Assembly: GCF_004359215.1 (NCBI RefSeq)
Contig: NC_090622.1
Location: 1,128,518 to 1,192,517, forward strand
Length of the DNA stretch: 64,000 nucleotides
Direction of reading: 5' to 3'
Origin: Bremia lactucae
Taxonomy: Eukaryota > Oomycota > Peronosporomycetes > Peronosporales > Peronosporaceae
Made by a program: the position numbers and the translations under genes. Of this stretch, positions 20,717-32,243 are shown one piece after another. Below the pieces are notes generated by a model. That model saw only the letters and a program-made list of their open reading frames with translations. It did no database searches and had not been told where the DNA came from. Each line of letters begins with the position of its first letter. Within the stretch, counting starts at the first letter, position 1.

Positions 20717-20737
20717 TTGTACTAAAGCACTAGACAC
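19399..20737 (-). pseudogene. Integrase and post-integrase of Ty3-3
   Basis: 20372-20737 holds a spacer and the HH half of the zinc finger (ILHELYDAPSSGHLGREKTF). After a stop, 19941-20354 gives the CC half (SFERCQRIKP) and the core with the first catalytic Asp (VSLDFMFGMPPD) and the second (VSDRDPRFTSGFW). At the position of the catalytic Glu (QTERVNR in relatives) the codon is TAA, followed in frame by RANRVVAD. The tail block DKQKEYADRNG is at 19399-19623. The copy is therefore dead by a nonsense change at the third catalytic residue. Confidence 0.75.
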
Positions 20738-20787
20738 ACTTTCCTGGTGTCTAACCTCGAAGTCTGGTCTGCGCGATAAAGCGCAGC

Positions 20788-21189
20788 CTAAACATTCGAC
20801 TTACCCGGCTTGTATTCAACTTTAACATTAAATTTAGAGAAGTATAAAAGCCATCTTGCTATTAAAGGCGAGAGGTGCGGTGAGTTTATTGCGGTCCGCA
20901 GTGATGCGTGATCCGTATACACCACAAATGGTTTGGTGCCCAATAGGTGCACACGAAACTTGACAAGAGCATATTTTATTGAAAGTAGCTCTTTGTCATG
21001 CACAGGATAAGTCAGCTTCACGGCTTTCAAAAGCCGGAACTGATAAGAGATGACACGGTCAACGCCATCGTCATCCTTCTGCATGAGAGCGCTGCCATTT
21101 GTAAAACAACTTGCATCGCAGACGACGCTAAAGGGCTTACCCGCGTCTGGCAATGTCAAGACCGGTGCCTCTACAAGAAATTGCTTCAC
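20788..21189 (-). pseudogene. RNase H of Ty3-3
   Basis: An open frame of 133 codons carries FSVVCDASCFTNGSALMQ (catalytic Asp), HDKELLSIKYALVKFRVHLL, FVVYTDHASLRTAIN (catalytic Asp) and VEYKPGKSNV. This is a complete Ty3-type RNase H, connected to RT and integrase only through frameshifts. Confidence 0.75.
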
Positions 21190-21299
21190 TGATGTGAACG
21201 CATTTTCTTATTCTTTTAACCAAACCCATTATGCGTCCTTTTTAAGAAGGTCAGATAATGGTTCTATTTGCTCAGCATAATTCTTGCTATATTTGTGCA

Positions 21300-21840
21300 A
21301 GTAATTCGGGAGCCCTAGGCTGTGGGATTGGCCTTTCTTTAACTGATTTTATCCTGTCTGGGTCTGCTCGTACACCATATGTACCTACGATGCAGCCAGC
21401 ACAGGTATTCGAGGGACCTCAATGACGCACGTTTACAAGTTGTGTACAATTGGGCGTCACCCAAAGTCTGCAACACAGCGTCTAAATGACGTTTGTGCGT
21501 CTTTATTGCGGTCAGCCGTCCTCGGCCCTACTATGCACGAATACAATGTCAAATGTCGCTGGTGCAATTTTCAACCCTAGAGGCATCACAAGCCACTCCC
21601 AAAGCATACCGCTTGGGGTGCTTACAGCTCTTTTGGCTACATCGGACTCGCTCATGAGTAACTGATGGTAGCCACCCTTCAAATCCAACGCGGAAAAAAT
21701 AGTTGACTTTCCCATTGAGCTCTACAAAACATCTTTCCGCGGGATTGGCATTTGCGCCGGTATGGTAGCCGTATTTAGCTAAATGTAAGCATTAACCACG
21801 CGCCATCCACTTGTGGCTTTACGCACTAAAAGGCGGGCTG
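21300..21840 (-). pseudogene. Reverse transcriptase of Ty3-3, catalytic box deleted
   Basis: 21512-21715 reads [34 protein letters not shown] and then [17 protein letters not shown]. In Ty3-5 the matching stretch is APATFN, about 20 residues, then YFDDIFVHSRAEQG. Here that middle part, including most of YFDD, is lost without breaking the frame. Fingers sequence is upstream (about 21720-21830) in other frames, thumb downstream to about 21300. Confidence 0.7.
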
Positions 21841-22073
21841 CAGTGAAGCGATTTGCTCACACGCACATGTCCCGCCTTGGCTCACTTGTCCAAGAACTCA
21901 TTGATATAATCGACTTGTTCTTTCGACAACGGTTATTGTATGGTCATACAATACTTGGTGCCACGTTTGAGGTCAATTACTGCTGGTAGGCGGCTCGGCA
22001 CTTCTCCTGGGAGCACATCGCGATATTTTCACAGAACCTCAAAGAACCGACTGTCTCTCAAGGCATCCCAGCC

Positions 22074-22736
22074 TTAAGCAGCGAACCCTTTCTTTTTGTC
22101 CGTTTCTAGAACGCTTTCGTCGATTGTGGACGATGAGCAACAGTCCACCAAGTTCTCTTCTGGATTTGATGTGACTATTTCGTAAATCTTTCCTTCCTTT
22201 AATTCGGCAAGGAACAGATCCCACAACATCTCCGGGAGTTTTACTATCTCCTCGGCAGATTTAAAGACTTGCCGGAGCACCTCAACTGAGGATGGCTCCG
22301 CAATTTCGTCTTTGACGGCATCGAACACCTCGTTCGACGGCCTGTCCTCTTTATTAGAGAATGATCCAAAGGTCATTACTTTAGACATGCCTTTGATCGT
22401 CCTTATCTGTCGGGTACTCGTTCTTCGAGTCACCACAACCTCTTTCTGAGAAGCAAGTGCCGTTGCTCTCCTGGCTAACGCACCCCTTTCAATCGCACCA
22501 GGCTCTGGGTACTGTGCTGGTTCATGCGACGCATGGCTTCCTGTCAGGTCGCCGTCTACTGCCACAGGCTCTCGGATCTGTGCAGGACATTCGGACGCAT
22601 GACTACTTGTCATCGTCCTTTTCACTACTCCAGTCTCCACAAGCTGGGTAGGAATTGGTGACGCTTTAAATCCCGTCAAGGCACCCTCAAATGTGTTCGA
22701 CACGACATCAGTTGCATACGCTTCTCGATGGAGCAC
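22074..22736 (-). pseudogene. gag-pol linker region of Ty3-3
   Basis: A 220-codon frame, rich in Ser, Glu and Val, with no catalytic motif recognised. Position between gag and RT and the acidic end (SSSTIDESVLETDKKKGFAA) match the linker before RT in Ty3-1, Ty3-4 and Ty3-5, where SSSMDESVLDEKT-like wording recurs. The protease active site is not identified with confidence. Confidence 0.5.
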
Positions 22737-23223
22737 ATCCTTTCCGGTGTCCTGCGTAGAGTTCGCAACTTTGCGTGTACGCCGGTCTATCCATGGTTGG
22801 AGTTATACCAACCATGGCATGTCGAGGATGAGGTTATGCGGACTATCCATACCTAGTACTGTGATCTTCTCTTTTCAAGAGAAGTCACTTAAGCTGAAGG
22901 CGAGTTCTACCTGAACTCCCTCTGACTAAACAAGCGCGCCGCTCGCTAAACGAACAACCGCCTCTTCTTGCTTGCCAACCTGGCAAAGCGACTCAAATAT
23001 CGCCGGTCTATTTCTTAGAGCCGCGAACTTATCACAAAATTTTGTGATGCATCCGAATCCACGAGAAGGGTCATCACCTGGTCATAGCCTCGTACTTGAG
23101 CGCTACAGACCAGCAGGGTTGAGGTTCGAAATTTCGAGACCTCAGGTACTGTGCTACCCATTTATTCGACAACTCTGAACTTTAAGGTAGCTTCAGAGTC
23201 CGCGTTAGTATAGCATCCCGCCC

Positions 23224-24089
23224 CTACTGCACTCCTGCATTTCCCGACCCCTCACTGGTCGATGCAGAACTCACGCGTCTCGCACTCTGGATCTTGCCAT
23301 CGCTTTTTGGGAAGGGAGACCTCTTGCTGGGCATCTTTGCCCCAGCAGGGACCCTGGCATAGCAGCGAGCCATCATATGGCCGCGCTTGCCGCATTTATA
23401 GCATGCGACGTCTGCAGTGCCCATTTTCATGGGAGTGGCATCTGACCTCTCGGCCGTCGGCTTATATCAAGCTGTCGCCAAGGCACTTTTGTAGGATTGC
23501 TTTTCAACTGAGGCAATTAGATTGCCTTTTCCATCGTCGACGGCACCTTTCTTAAAAAGGCGTGTCGCGATGGGTCATGCCGTAGTCCGTTCATAAATGT
23601 GGACACCTTAATGTGCTGCGGAATCGGACCTACGGTTGTCGACGCCGACAGCGAGCGCATATCTTGCACATACTCTTGCATTGATCGCTTCGCCTGTCGC
23701 GCTCCAAAGAAGCGTGTCTCAAGCAGCACTTCGTTGTTCGGCGGCTGAAACATGGCGCGATTTTTGTCTTTAAGATCGCCCATGTAAGGAACGGCTTAAC
23801 ATCCGCCATAAGCGCCGATTAAGCCCACTCTAAGGCCTTAAGGCGCAGATGCGACATGGCGTACGATACCATCCGGCTGTCGTTCTCGATGAGCTGCGCG
23901 ACACTGCATCGCTTCACGGCTATCAGCCAGTGGACAATCGTGTGCGCCGCAGTTCCATCGAACTTGGGCAGGTCCATCCGAACGGGCCTTGGCTGATGTG
24001 GCCGGGCAGAGAGATCTCAACAGATCTGTTGAGAGCCTCGCACCGAGCCTTCTCATGCCTCAGAGGGAAATGAGCCCAATCGATGTTGA
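23224..24089 (-). pseudogene. gag of Ty3-3
   Basis: Reading leftward: capsid N-terminal block LPKFDGTAAHTIVHWLIAVK (frameshifted, about 23970-24030), then 23517-23783 with ARQAKRSMQEYVQDMRSL and FMNGLRHDPSRHAFL, typical of Retrotrans_gag. At 23224-23430 is an intact zinc knuckle, CYKCGKRGHMMARC (CX2CX4HX4C), with a basic Ser-rich tail. This knuckle is clearly different from the CNRCQKLGHYAHEC type of LTR-b/LTR-c elements. Confidence 0.75.
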
Positions 24090-24140
24090 GGCTCATCCTC
24101 ACGCACACACGCAGGGATGCGGGTCGTGAAAAGGATTTCA

Positions 24141-24152
24141 AGTGCTACCAAG
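24141..24152 (-). promoter_or_regulatory. Primer binding site of Ty3-3
   Basis: Directly after the LTR on the - strand is CTTGGTAGCACT. The same TGGTAGCAC follows the LTR ends of LTR-b (43161) and LTR-d (34877), so the elements share one tRNA primer type. The tRNA itself is not identified here. Confidence 0.6.
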
Positions 24153-24672
24153 TATAGGCGGGCACGTCTAAATGCGGCCACGCTCTACTTAGATACATAC
24201 ACTAGCAGAGCGAGGAAGCGGTTAGACCGTCTTCTCTTGCGTAGTTATGGTAGGCGCTTTAGCGAACTCACCAAACGCACTAAGTACATTAGTAAAGTGT
24301 CGTCACGAGAGCGGTAATCCGGCTTCTCGTGCGCACTTACTAAATAGGAAGTAGTTTTCAGACGGATTTGTACTTTTTGGAATTAAAAATGTAAGTACCT
24401 ATCTTTACCAATCAATATGTCATCTCTGTAGATAGCACTAATATGTCTGCCGAGCTTATATTTTTAGATTTTTTGCGTAACGCATGGCTAGCGGCATCCC
24501 TTCTAATGTGAATACACCTTTGTGCATCACATACACAAGGGTTGTTCACAAATGTGAACCACACCCGATTGGTGGGTCTAATAACTTTATCTAAGTAATT
24601 GACCATCCCTTTAGTACACCAAGTGTACATAACGGGGACTGTGTAAAATTAGAGCAACTTTAGCCCGTTACA
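24153..24672 (-). repeat. 5' LTR of Ty3-3 (LTR-a, 520 bp)
   Basis: It begins on the - strand with TGTAACGGGCTAAAGTTGC (24672) and ends GTGCCCGCCTATA (24153). The + copy at 44494-45036 matches along the full length. It abuts the truncated LTR-c of Ty3-4. Confidence 0.85.
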
Positions 24673-24956
24673 ATTGTGCAATGTGCAAGGAGGCGCTATA
24701 CTTAGTTAGATATCAATATAACTAGCTCAGTAGTAGATAGAAGGTCGTGACGTAACAAACTTAATACATTATTACAGTTGTACTTTTTCCTAATTCGAAT
24801 CCATTGAATTACCTCCGATAGCTAAAAACCCTTGGCTGCTTAAAAACCTTTCTCTGTTCTCTTGTATAAATGAAGTCTTGAGGCATCCTATCCACATTGT
24901 AATCAGTGTAAGGTTAACTAGTACTGATCAGCACTAGTAAAAGGGGTGCCGTTGCA
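24673..24956 (+). repeat. 5' LTR of Ty3-4 (LTR-c, 5' part missing)
   Basis: It matches the right part of the 3' LTR (31985-32243) and the - strand LTR at 60061-60508. It ends GTGCCGTTGCA and is followed by the primer site CCTGGTACCAC at 24957. Confidence 0.75.
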
Positions 24957-25007
24957 CCTGGTACCACTTTGTAGTCTGTTGAACGGCCCACACACATTCC
25001 ATTCAAC

Positions 25008-25346
25008 ATGGACATCTTGGATGAAGAAAGGAGGAGATTTCCAGCCCCTCAAGAAGGTTATCACCCAACGCGAGATAGGTTTTCTCATTTAAGCGACCTC
25101 GAATGGAGAGCGATCGAACGAATGAGTTGGGTAGTAGGCGGGCCAGCCGTTGGCGCTATGCTATTAATTCTGGGCAAAGATGAACAGCATGCGTCTATAG
25201 CCGAGCTCATTCAACACAAACTCGACGGGGCTCAAGAGAAAATAACCTTGCTTCACCAGCAATGCTCTCAATTCACGCGAAGGTGTCGAGAGAAAGGGTG
25301 CTCCACAGTTGGAATTCTTGAGACAGCAGTATGTATATGCTGCTAA
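25008..25346 (+). pseudogene. gag N-terminus of Ty3-4
   Basis: An ATG 52 bp after the LTR opens MDILDEERRRFPAPQEGYHP and continues with HLSDLEWRAIERMSW. The LTR-b fragment at 43211 begins with the same MDILDD, so this is the native gag start. It is open for 112 codons. Ends with a charged helix and then a stop; the capsid follows in broken frames. Confidence 0.65.
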
Positions 25347-25630
25347 TGGGCCGACGCTTCTGCGTCGACCCGAAAGCCTAAATATAGTAATCTTTAAATT
25401 TGAGGCAGTCGAAGGCAACTTCCTTTCAGATAGCTCGTCGAGTTAGACACCATAGAAGCTCGTCTTATCAGTGATGTTGCAACGAAAGTGTTATTTGGCA
25501 TGTCCAACTTAGCCGGACGTGCCAAATCTGCGCCTTGGGGACCAAGCTTTACATACAAGATACTTGGTCAGGTATATCGTAGTCGTCCAACTGACGAACA
25601 AACACATGTAGCCGTGTTTATTATAACGTC

Positions 25631-25939
25631 TTGCAGACGGTCCCGCTCTTAAGCTACAAGCAATTACAGAAGTGTAACCGTTTTCAAAAAATGGGCCACT
25701 ACGCCTATGGGTGTAGTGCCCCAGGGCCAGTGCCTAAAAATATTGAGCAAAAAGATCGACCTCTCGCAAGGAAAAGCGGTAAACGCGGATCGACGCTGTT
25801 GCGAAATCGCAACAGCGAGGCGGTTCGTCAAAAAAAACAGACGGGGTCAGTAGGTGCGGAGCGCCCTACTGATCCAGCAACGTCAAAAGAGTTTGCAGGT
25901 CTTTTGACGAAAGTGGCTCCTTTTAAATTAAAAATATGA
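25631..25939 (+). pseudogene. gag C-terminus with damaged zinc knuckle (Ty3-4)
   Basis: The knuckle reads CNRFQKMGHYAYGC: the second Cys of CX2C is Phe, so zinc binding is likely lost. It is followed by the basic linker shared with Ty3-1 and Ty3-2. Confidence 0.65.
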
Positions 25940-26989
25940 TGTCATCCGTGGATTACCATGGCTCAGAAAGAACGAGCCCAGTATAAATTAACAGCATCAA
26001 GCCGTGACGATGCCAGTCTCTTGCTCATCAGATGGCCAGCTGATGAATATCTTGGAGCGTCCACAAGCGTGTGGATGTACTACGAGTGAGTGCGATGGCC
26101 TCACTTGTGGTTCGGTCGTTAGTATGACTGCATTCTCAGTGTGAATACCCAACACACTGTTGAGTTAGATCACTACGGCTGTGCACAAGCACAGGCAACA
26201 TCGAAGGTCCACCATTGTGACTTAGACATAGTTACTAACGGCAGTGCACAAAGCATAGGCAGCATAAAAGCTCCATAACTCGAATAAGTTGATTGACACG
26301 AAACAAGAAAACTTGATTGAAAAGCAACATCCAAAATTTTTTAGCACGCCGTGTCTATAAGTGACAGAGCAAATGTGCCTCATGGACCGGAGAGCCGATC
26401 GTAGAGGATCTCGCTGTGATAGCTCAACCACAGCTCGAGTCAGTTGGAGAGGATAAAATTCCCAAATAAAACTTGGGGGAACAAGTCGTGAAGAATCTGT
26501 TGGATTAAGTCCCCGAACCCTGCGGTCAAAGGTTTCTAGGTACCTTTATAAATAAGTTCCAAAGAAGAAACTGATATAATCAATGTCTAAGTAAACAATG
26601 GATCAAGTGTTGGCGCTTATACACTTGATATATAGCGCCTCCGAACTTAGGTTTGGAGGTGAGTCATTGACAACGCTTGACTGAAAGTGATCTGCGTAGT
26701 GGTAACGTCAAGCAGATTTGCGTACTTGTCACAGATGAACACTACTTGGCCGATATTCGGTCGGCAATAGTATCTCCTGAGAGCGAACGGGTTGTCAGCA
26801 GCTCATCAATGGACGAAAGTGTCCTCGATGAGAAGACTCGGACTGAATGTTTACGTTCCGATCTTAAGAGTCTTTGAAGACAAGTTCTTTATATAAGTAT
26901 TTTATCGAACTCAAGGATGCTTTCCCTGAATCAGTATCGTGCGAGTTTTTCAAAAGATAAAGGCACTCGACATGAAACTGCCTAATCCC

Positions 26990-28200
26990 CACTGTGACGC
27001 CAGCGATGTTGCAATCGGATGTGCGTTATTGCAGTATGACATAGACGGCGCACAGCGCGTCGTCTGTTATCAATCGCGTCAGCTTTAACCAGCTGAACGC
27101 AACTATCCAGTGCATGATAAGGAACTCCTTGTCATGAAATATGCACTGGTTAAGTTTAGGGTCTATCTCGTGGAAGATAGACCGTCTATTACCATGCGTC
27201 CTTATGCACAGCCGTAAACAGTGCACACCTCTCGCAAAGCATGACGAGATGGTTGTCGTTCTTCGCGGCGTAAAACTCTTTTGTGGAGGATCAATCAGGA
27301 CGTCTTAACGTCGTCGCTGTAGCACTTTTGGCACCGGCCCGATTTCGAGCCGTCTCCGCAAATCAACAGTGAGGCCACTGTCGCAGCAATAAATGTTACG
27401 TCGTCAACATTACATGACGACGTTAGAAGAGCTTATGAAGAAGATATGGCTTTCAAAGGGTTGATGGATTACCTTAAGAATACATCCCACCAACCTTAAA
27501 AGGGTTGTCGAAATTGCATCGATCTTCAACAGATCGATATACAACACGCAATGGTTTGTTGTATCATTCAGCCATTGCAGGCAACAAACCTCCTGTCGCC
27601 ATCCCCCCCTATAATGATTTGCGATTACGCATCATATATGAGTGCCTAGATGCACAGATAAGAGGTCATTGAGGACGTGAGAAGACTTATCTTTCAATAA
27701 GTCACGAGTTATACTGGCTACGTCAGTATGAATTCGTCCGCAAATACATACGGGCTTGCGAGTTTTGTCAACGGATGAAGCCCAGCGCTTTATTCCGAGC
27801 TCCGTTACAACCTCTGTCTGTTCCGGCAGAGTGTTCGCAGTCTGGATCATTGGACTTCGTCTTCGGTTCCCCGAATACAACTACAAGAAAAATGGTATTC
27901 TTGCTTTCGTTGATCGTTTTAGCAATATGGTATATCTTACTGCCGTCCTGGAGTCGATCACAGCCAAAGGCTGTGCTCGTGTCTTTGATGACACGATATT
28001 TCGACTCCATGGGGATCCCTGTGAACTGGTTTTCGATCGAGACCCTGATTCACGGCAGGGGTTTTCCAATATGTGTTAAAATCACTTAAGATACAGCTGA
28101 AGGTATCAGCTTCTGATCATCCCGAGACAGATGGTCAGACGGAGTGGGCAATCGTACCCTCAACAGAAACTTCGCAGATACGTCCACACTTTTAAGAGTT
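26990..28200 (+). pseudogene. RNase H and integrase of Ty3-4, broken
   Basis: RNase H is entered at its first Asp (DASDVAIGCALLQYD) near 26995 with no RT before it. Integrase pieces follow in several frames: zinc region around 27640-27780 (WLRQYEFVRKYI, CEFCQRMKP), core with SLDFVFGSPN at about 27850-27870, DPDSRQGF at about 28040-28060 and the Glu region (DGQTEWAI) near 28130-28150. Stops and frameshifts are frequent. Confidence 0.7.
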
Positions 28201-28317
28201 TGAGCGAGTTCTTGCCGATGGTAGAATTTGCCATCAACAATCCATTGCATGCTTCTTCATAGCATACACCGTATTCCGTGAACGGCTTAGCCATCCGCGT
28301 GTACCCAACTTGTTTAA

Positions 28318-29190
28318 GTGAAACTCTCATTCAAGGGGATGAGGACTCACTCGAGCAAAGAACAATCTAGCTCTTGCTCATCACGCATTGACCCTACGGT
28401 CATGGCGAAGGATGCCAATGTTGATATAATCGAAATTGAAGTTGAGAAATTTAGAAATGACAATATTGCTATCATTGACTTTAGTAATGATGTTAGTGAG
28501 AACAATAACGCTCTCATTAAAGAGGAAATGACATCTCCGCAGTGCAAACCAGTCGCACTAATAAAAAATAAAACCGAGCCAACAGGATATTTCTTGCTGG
28601 CTAGAGAAGCAGTGGTCCGTAATACACGGGAATTTATCGCTGATGCGGTAGCCCGACAGAAAAACAGAACTCTGATAAACATGGAAGAGCAAACATTCTT
28701 CCATTTAATGTTAACGATCTTGTCCTGCTGTCAACGGTAAACCCTACCAAAACATGTAGTGACATATATAAGCAGTAATAAATTACTGCCAAGGTATATC
28801 GGCCCGTTTTGTGTACTGCATTGTGAAGGCAATGCGTACACGATCGATCTGCCTCGTAGGATACGTAGGCATCCTACGTTTTATGTAAGGCGTCTCTGCC
28901 CGTACCATCTGTACGAGGCTTCTTCCGATGCCGAATTAAACCTATACGGTCTAAAGAATCCGCCCAAGCTGTATGGTCCTGAGCCAAAGATTGAAAGTCT
29001 CGGGACAGAATTTGGTCCTTATAAACCAGAAAATTCATTCTTTCCTGTAAGAAAGAATTTTTTGGGCGAGCTATCACCAGCTCGTTTCGAAGGGAGTGAT
29101 GCGTCCTTTTGCTCGCCAGTTAATCGGTGGCAACCTGTGAACAATTTCTCAACTGGTCACGATAAAAACAGTATCGACGGTCAGCGCTAA
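28318..29190 (+). pseudogene. Post-integrase region of Ty3-4
   Basis: 28318-28740 is open for 140 codons and has the helix FLLAREAVVRNTREFIADAV found after integrase in Ty3-2 and Ty3-6. 28759-29190 has an SH3-like block (KLLPRYIGPFCVLHCEGNAY, TIDLPRRIRRHPTFYVRRL), the integrase C-terminal domain. No chromodomain is visible. The last part faces the C-terminus of the antisense ORF. Confidence 0.65.
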
Positions 29191-30687
29191 GTTGCGGCGA
29201 CGGGATCGCTCGTGATCCCTGTCCTTCCTCAAAAAATAAAAGAAGCGGTCCAAATTACGATGTTGATACGAGTTCGTCAAAGAGGCAAACCCGATTTTCC
29301 CACCTCCTCCAATTCATTAACGGACTCGACTGGTGGAAACCGTTTTCTTGTTGAAAGCTTTTCTAACCACCGAGAGGTGAAAGGGGCTCGAACATGTTAT
29401 CTTGTTCGTTGACGAGGGTATCCACCCTCCCGGATAGTTGAGAATCTCGTTCCCAATTGATGATGGACGTTCGGGGTCTCGCTCGACAGTACGACGAGAA
29501 CTAACCTCCTCGACAAAAGGCCCATCCGAGAACGAGCGCTTCCCCCACTCGTACAAACATTGGAGGTTATAAATTCCTTCTCGCATCTCATAAGCGATAA
29601 GCATCCCCCAATGAGGATCTTTAAGGGAGGGAGCATGCCTTGTTAGGGGTAACCTGCACCCTTAGAAGAGCATGGCCACAAGTCCCCCACGAAAGGCAAG
29701 ATTACCCTTCCTATCTAGACAAACGGTGAAGCTTGTAGCGTACACCGACTACGGTCCGTTTTTCGAGCCGTTCACGGAAAGCATCCAGTTTGTCAAGCCA
29801 GATCTAGCGGCCTAGGCTTTGAACATTCTGTACAAATGCGTCCCAACGGGAAAAAACGAGTGACATCCTTTGCCCGCCTACAAGTGTACCTCCTGTACCG
29901 AAAAAGGTATCATTTAAAAAAATTGTTTGGTCCTCACCAGGCTTGTGAAGCCTGGTTCAGTCGAACAACGGAACATGGCGCCGATCATTGGTCATACCAG
30001 AACAACAGGTTAGGTTGCCCTTGGAGGGCAACCAAGGCTTCTTTTCGGGATCAAACCGCAAAACATTGCGGTTCCTCACCCGTTGGTTTTCGTTAACATT
30101 AGTGCTAACATTACCCTCGTGGAGTTTCTAAGATTCACTCCTTCGCGGTGATGCATACTAGCACTACCAAAAACATTCTCTATGAAGTGGTCTTTGCGAT
30201 CACTTCGTTTTCAAAGATGCATACTTAAACGACGATCAGAGTGGTCGTCGTTTATGGAGTCATAACAAGATGACTACGCGCCAAATAGGTCTGGCTTAAA
30301 CAGCTTCGTCATCATATCTTTGGTAGTTACGTGCGATCCCAAAGGTTACACAGACGTAACCCCGGTTAAATCGGAGGCGTTGACAGTTTTCCCCGAGTTG
30401 AGCGAGGATGCCGACTCACAATGGAAATAGCAGGTGACTTGTTACTGCCACCTGCAATGGAAGCAGCAGATGCCATCCAGAGTAGACGCATTAGCGACCA
30501 CTGAAACATTTGCACTAGCAACAGCTGCCCTGATCCGTGCAGCTGTCAGCTTTGCGGTCTCACGGGTTACCCGCACGAACTTATTTAACGGCATATTGAT
30601 TTCTGAATAAATATCAACAATGCAATTTCTAATAAAAAACGAAAAATGCAAATTACGGCGGAAGACATAATAGTGTTTTCTCATCAC
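28874..30687 (-). pseudogene. Antisense accessory ORF of Ty3-4 (broken)
   Basis: The N-terminus is in 30442-30687: an inner ATG near 30594 starts MPLNKFVRVTRETAKLTAAR, followed by ANVSVVANASTLDGI. Ty3-6 has VRVGRVAAAAARISVAV and ANVSVDADVSTAGGI at the same place. Later blocks, in shifted frames, match Ty3-6 closely: YKLHRLSR near 29670-29750, then EWGKRSFSDGPFVEEVSSRR (29317-29604). The C-terminal charged helix (DFQSLAQDHTAWADSLDR, within 28874-29077) lies opposite the integrase C-terminus. No recognised domain. Confidence 0.65.
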
Positions 30688-30716
30688 TCCACATCAGTCA
30701 CAGTTGCGACGGTATT

Positions 30717-30729
30717 TAAGGAGGGGCGG
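30717..30729 (+). promoter_or_regulatory. Polypurine tract of Ty3-4
   Basis: TAAGGAGGGGCGG directly precedes the LTR start TGTAACAGGGTG, fixing the + orientation. Confidence 0.75.
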
Positions 30730-30908
30730 TGTAACAGGGTGTCCCGTTACAACAATAATATTTCCTTAAGATAAATATAAATATAATATTATTGACTATG
30801 AGAGTAAATAAATGAAGAAGTACAAAATCATTGTCTCTTATTAATTTGTTTTAATTGTTTCAATATTACCCAATTTGGTAATATTGACGCAATAAGACAT
30901 CACTTCTA
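30730..30908 (+). repeat. 3' LTR of Ty3-4, left part
   Basis: It starts TGTAACAGGGTGTCCCGTTACA. The sequence runs in line with the LTR-c copy at 60061-60508 up to the insertion point TA at 30907-30908, and resumes at 31933. Confidence 0.75.
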
Positions 30909-31932
30909 GGGAACCGGTATAGGCCCACCCCCTTTTTGGTATAGTCACATCCCCTCCCTGTCTGTGTTGAATAGAAATGTCACATGAAATATTTTCACTG
31001 TACCGTCATTCCACTGCAACCAAAAATCTGCAGTTTGTTTTGCAATCGTCTTTTGATCGCCCTTTGCCCCCCCCAATTACATTTGGGAGACGATATAGCC
31101 AAACTCCTTAATTATCTCTTTCTGTAATTAAAAAAGTAGTGTAATGGTAGCAACTTATTGATAACAAAATTTTATATGAGAAACCTTTACGCAGGCGTCC
31201 CAGCTTCAGTAGCTCAAAATGTCTGCAAAACACTTCTCAATATTTGTGTAATTTCTTTGTTTAAGAGCAAGATGCTTTATCAACAAAGAAATTACGAACG
31301 AAAGCTGACAACACCTGCAACATGAGGAAATTGTGGCTGGCTTGCGCTCATGGTAGGAACAAACAAAGACCGCTGAGATTTGCCTATTTGAAAGGTAAGT
31401 ATGCACTTCCGATAAAGTTGGTAGGAGTAAAGTAAATTGAATTCATACTTAGCTTGACCGCCAAAGACTAACTAACATGCATTGCGCAAGAGTGCACCTC
31501 CGACCCTTGTCGCTTATTTCCAGCTCAACTTCTCCCTTGTGCTCGAGGGAGAAGTTGCTGCTTTTTCTTTTCACTTTGGTATGACTTGCCAATCAAGTGC
31601 GGGCGCTCTTGGCTTTTTCTCACCTGTACAAAACAGTAATTTAACATCGCCAAACGAAAACACGGTTTCTGATGTGCTCAGGAGCAGTCACACCCATTCA
31701 CTACTCTCATGTAGATAATTAAGGTGTGTGGCGATAACGATTCTTTAACGTAATATAGGGGGTGGGATGGTGTATCAAAGTCCAAAAGGATCTAACTACG
31801 GCACTAAAGGACTATTTTTTTTAATTTTGCGATATAATGGAATAGTAAAAAGTGTTTATGCTGTCATTTTTAATCTGTGGCTTTCGTATTATTAAAACAA
31901 TTAAACGAGGGGGGGTGCCTAGACTAGTTCCC
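30909..31932. mobile_element. 1,024 bp TA-flanked inverted-repeat DNA element inserted in LTR-c
   Basis: The left end reads GGGAACCGGTATAGGCCCAC and the right end, reverse complemented, GGGAACTAGTCTAGGCACCC. These are imperfect terminal inverted repeats of about 24 bp. TA lies on both sides (30907-30908 and 31933-31934). The LTR sequence is continuous when the insert is removed. No transposase is recognised inside; a 78-codon frame at 31482-31718 has no known family. TA target choice is that of the Tc1/mariner/pogo group, so this is best called a non-autonomous member. Confidence 0.65.
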
Positions 31933-32243
31933 TACAGCTATTGGTTGGTTGATTTAAGTTTAAATTAACCTCGCCAATCGTTATAAGACACGATCGTGCG
32001 GTGAGCAAGTAGGCGCAATACTTAGTTTGTTATGAATATAATAAAGTCAGTAAAAGAAGATCGTTACGTAGGAACTTAATATTTTAATACAGCTTTTACT
32101 TTTTCTATATTCTAAAGCCTTAGAATTAACCTTTGGTAGCTAGGACTTCCTAGCTACTTAGAATCTTCCTCTCTACGTCGTGTACGTAAAGTAATCGAGG
32201 CGCTTCATCTTCATGTAATCAATTTAGGTTGACTAGTACTTTT
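31933..32243 (+). repeat. 3' LTR of Ty3-4, right part
   Basis: It resumes LTR-c with CTATTGGTTGGTTGATTTAA and follows the 5' LTR copy to GACTAGTACT at 32243, where similarity ends before the expected LTR terminus. Confidence 0.7.

Larger units (their letters stand above)
16797..24672 (-). mobile_element. Ty3-3: Ty3/gypsy retrotransposon of the LTR-a family, 3' end missing
   Basis: On the - strand: 5' LTR (24153-24672), primer site, gag (about 24089-23224), protease/linker (22736-22074), RT (21715-21512 and flanks), RNase H (21189-20788), integrase (20737-19941) and post-integrase (19623-19399). The coordinates include the duplicated overlap (16797-18114 repeats 19399-20716). The 3' LTR is not seen; Ty3-2 adjoins the truncated end. 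Confidence 0.85.
24673..32243 (+). mobile_element. Ty3-4: Ty3/gypsy retrotransposon of the LTR-c family, RT missing
   Basis: Order: partial 5' LTR (24673-24956), primer site, gag (25008-25939), linker (to 26880), RNase H (26990-27370), integrase (27480-28200), post-integrase (28318-29190), antisense ORF on the - strand (about 30594 to 28874), polypurine tract and 3' LTR (30730-32243, split by a DNA transposon). RT is absent: the linker passes into RNase H near 26990. Confidence 0.85.
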
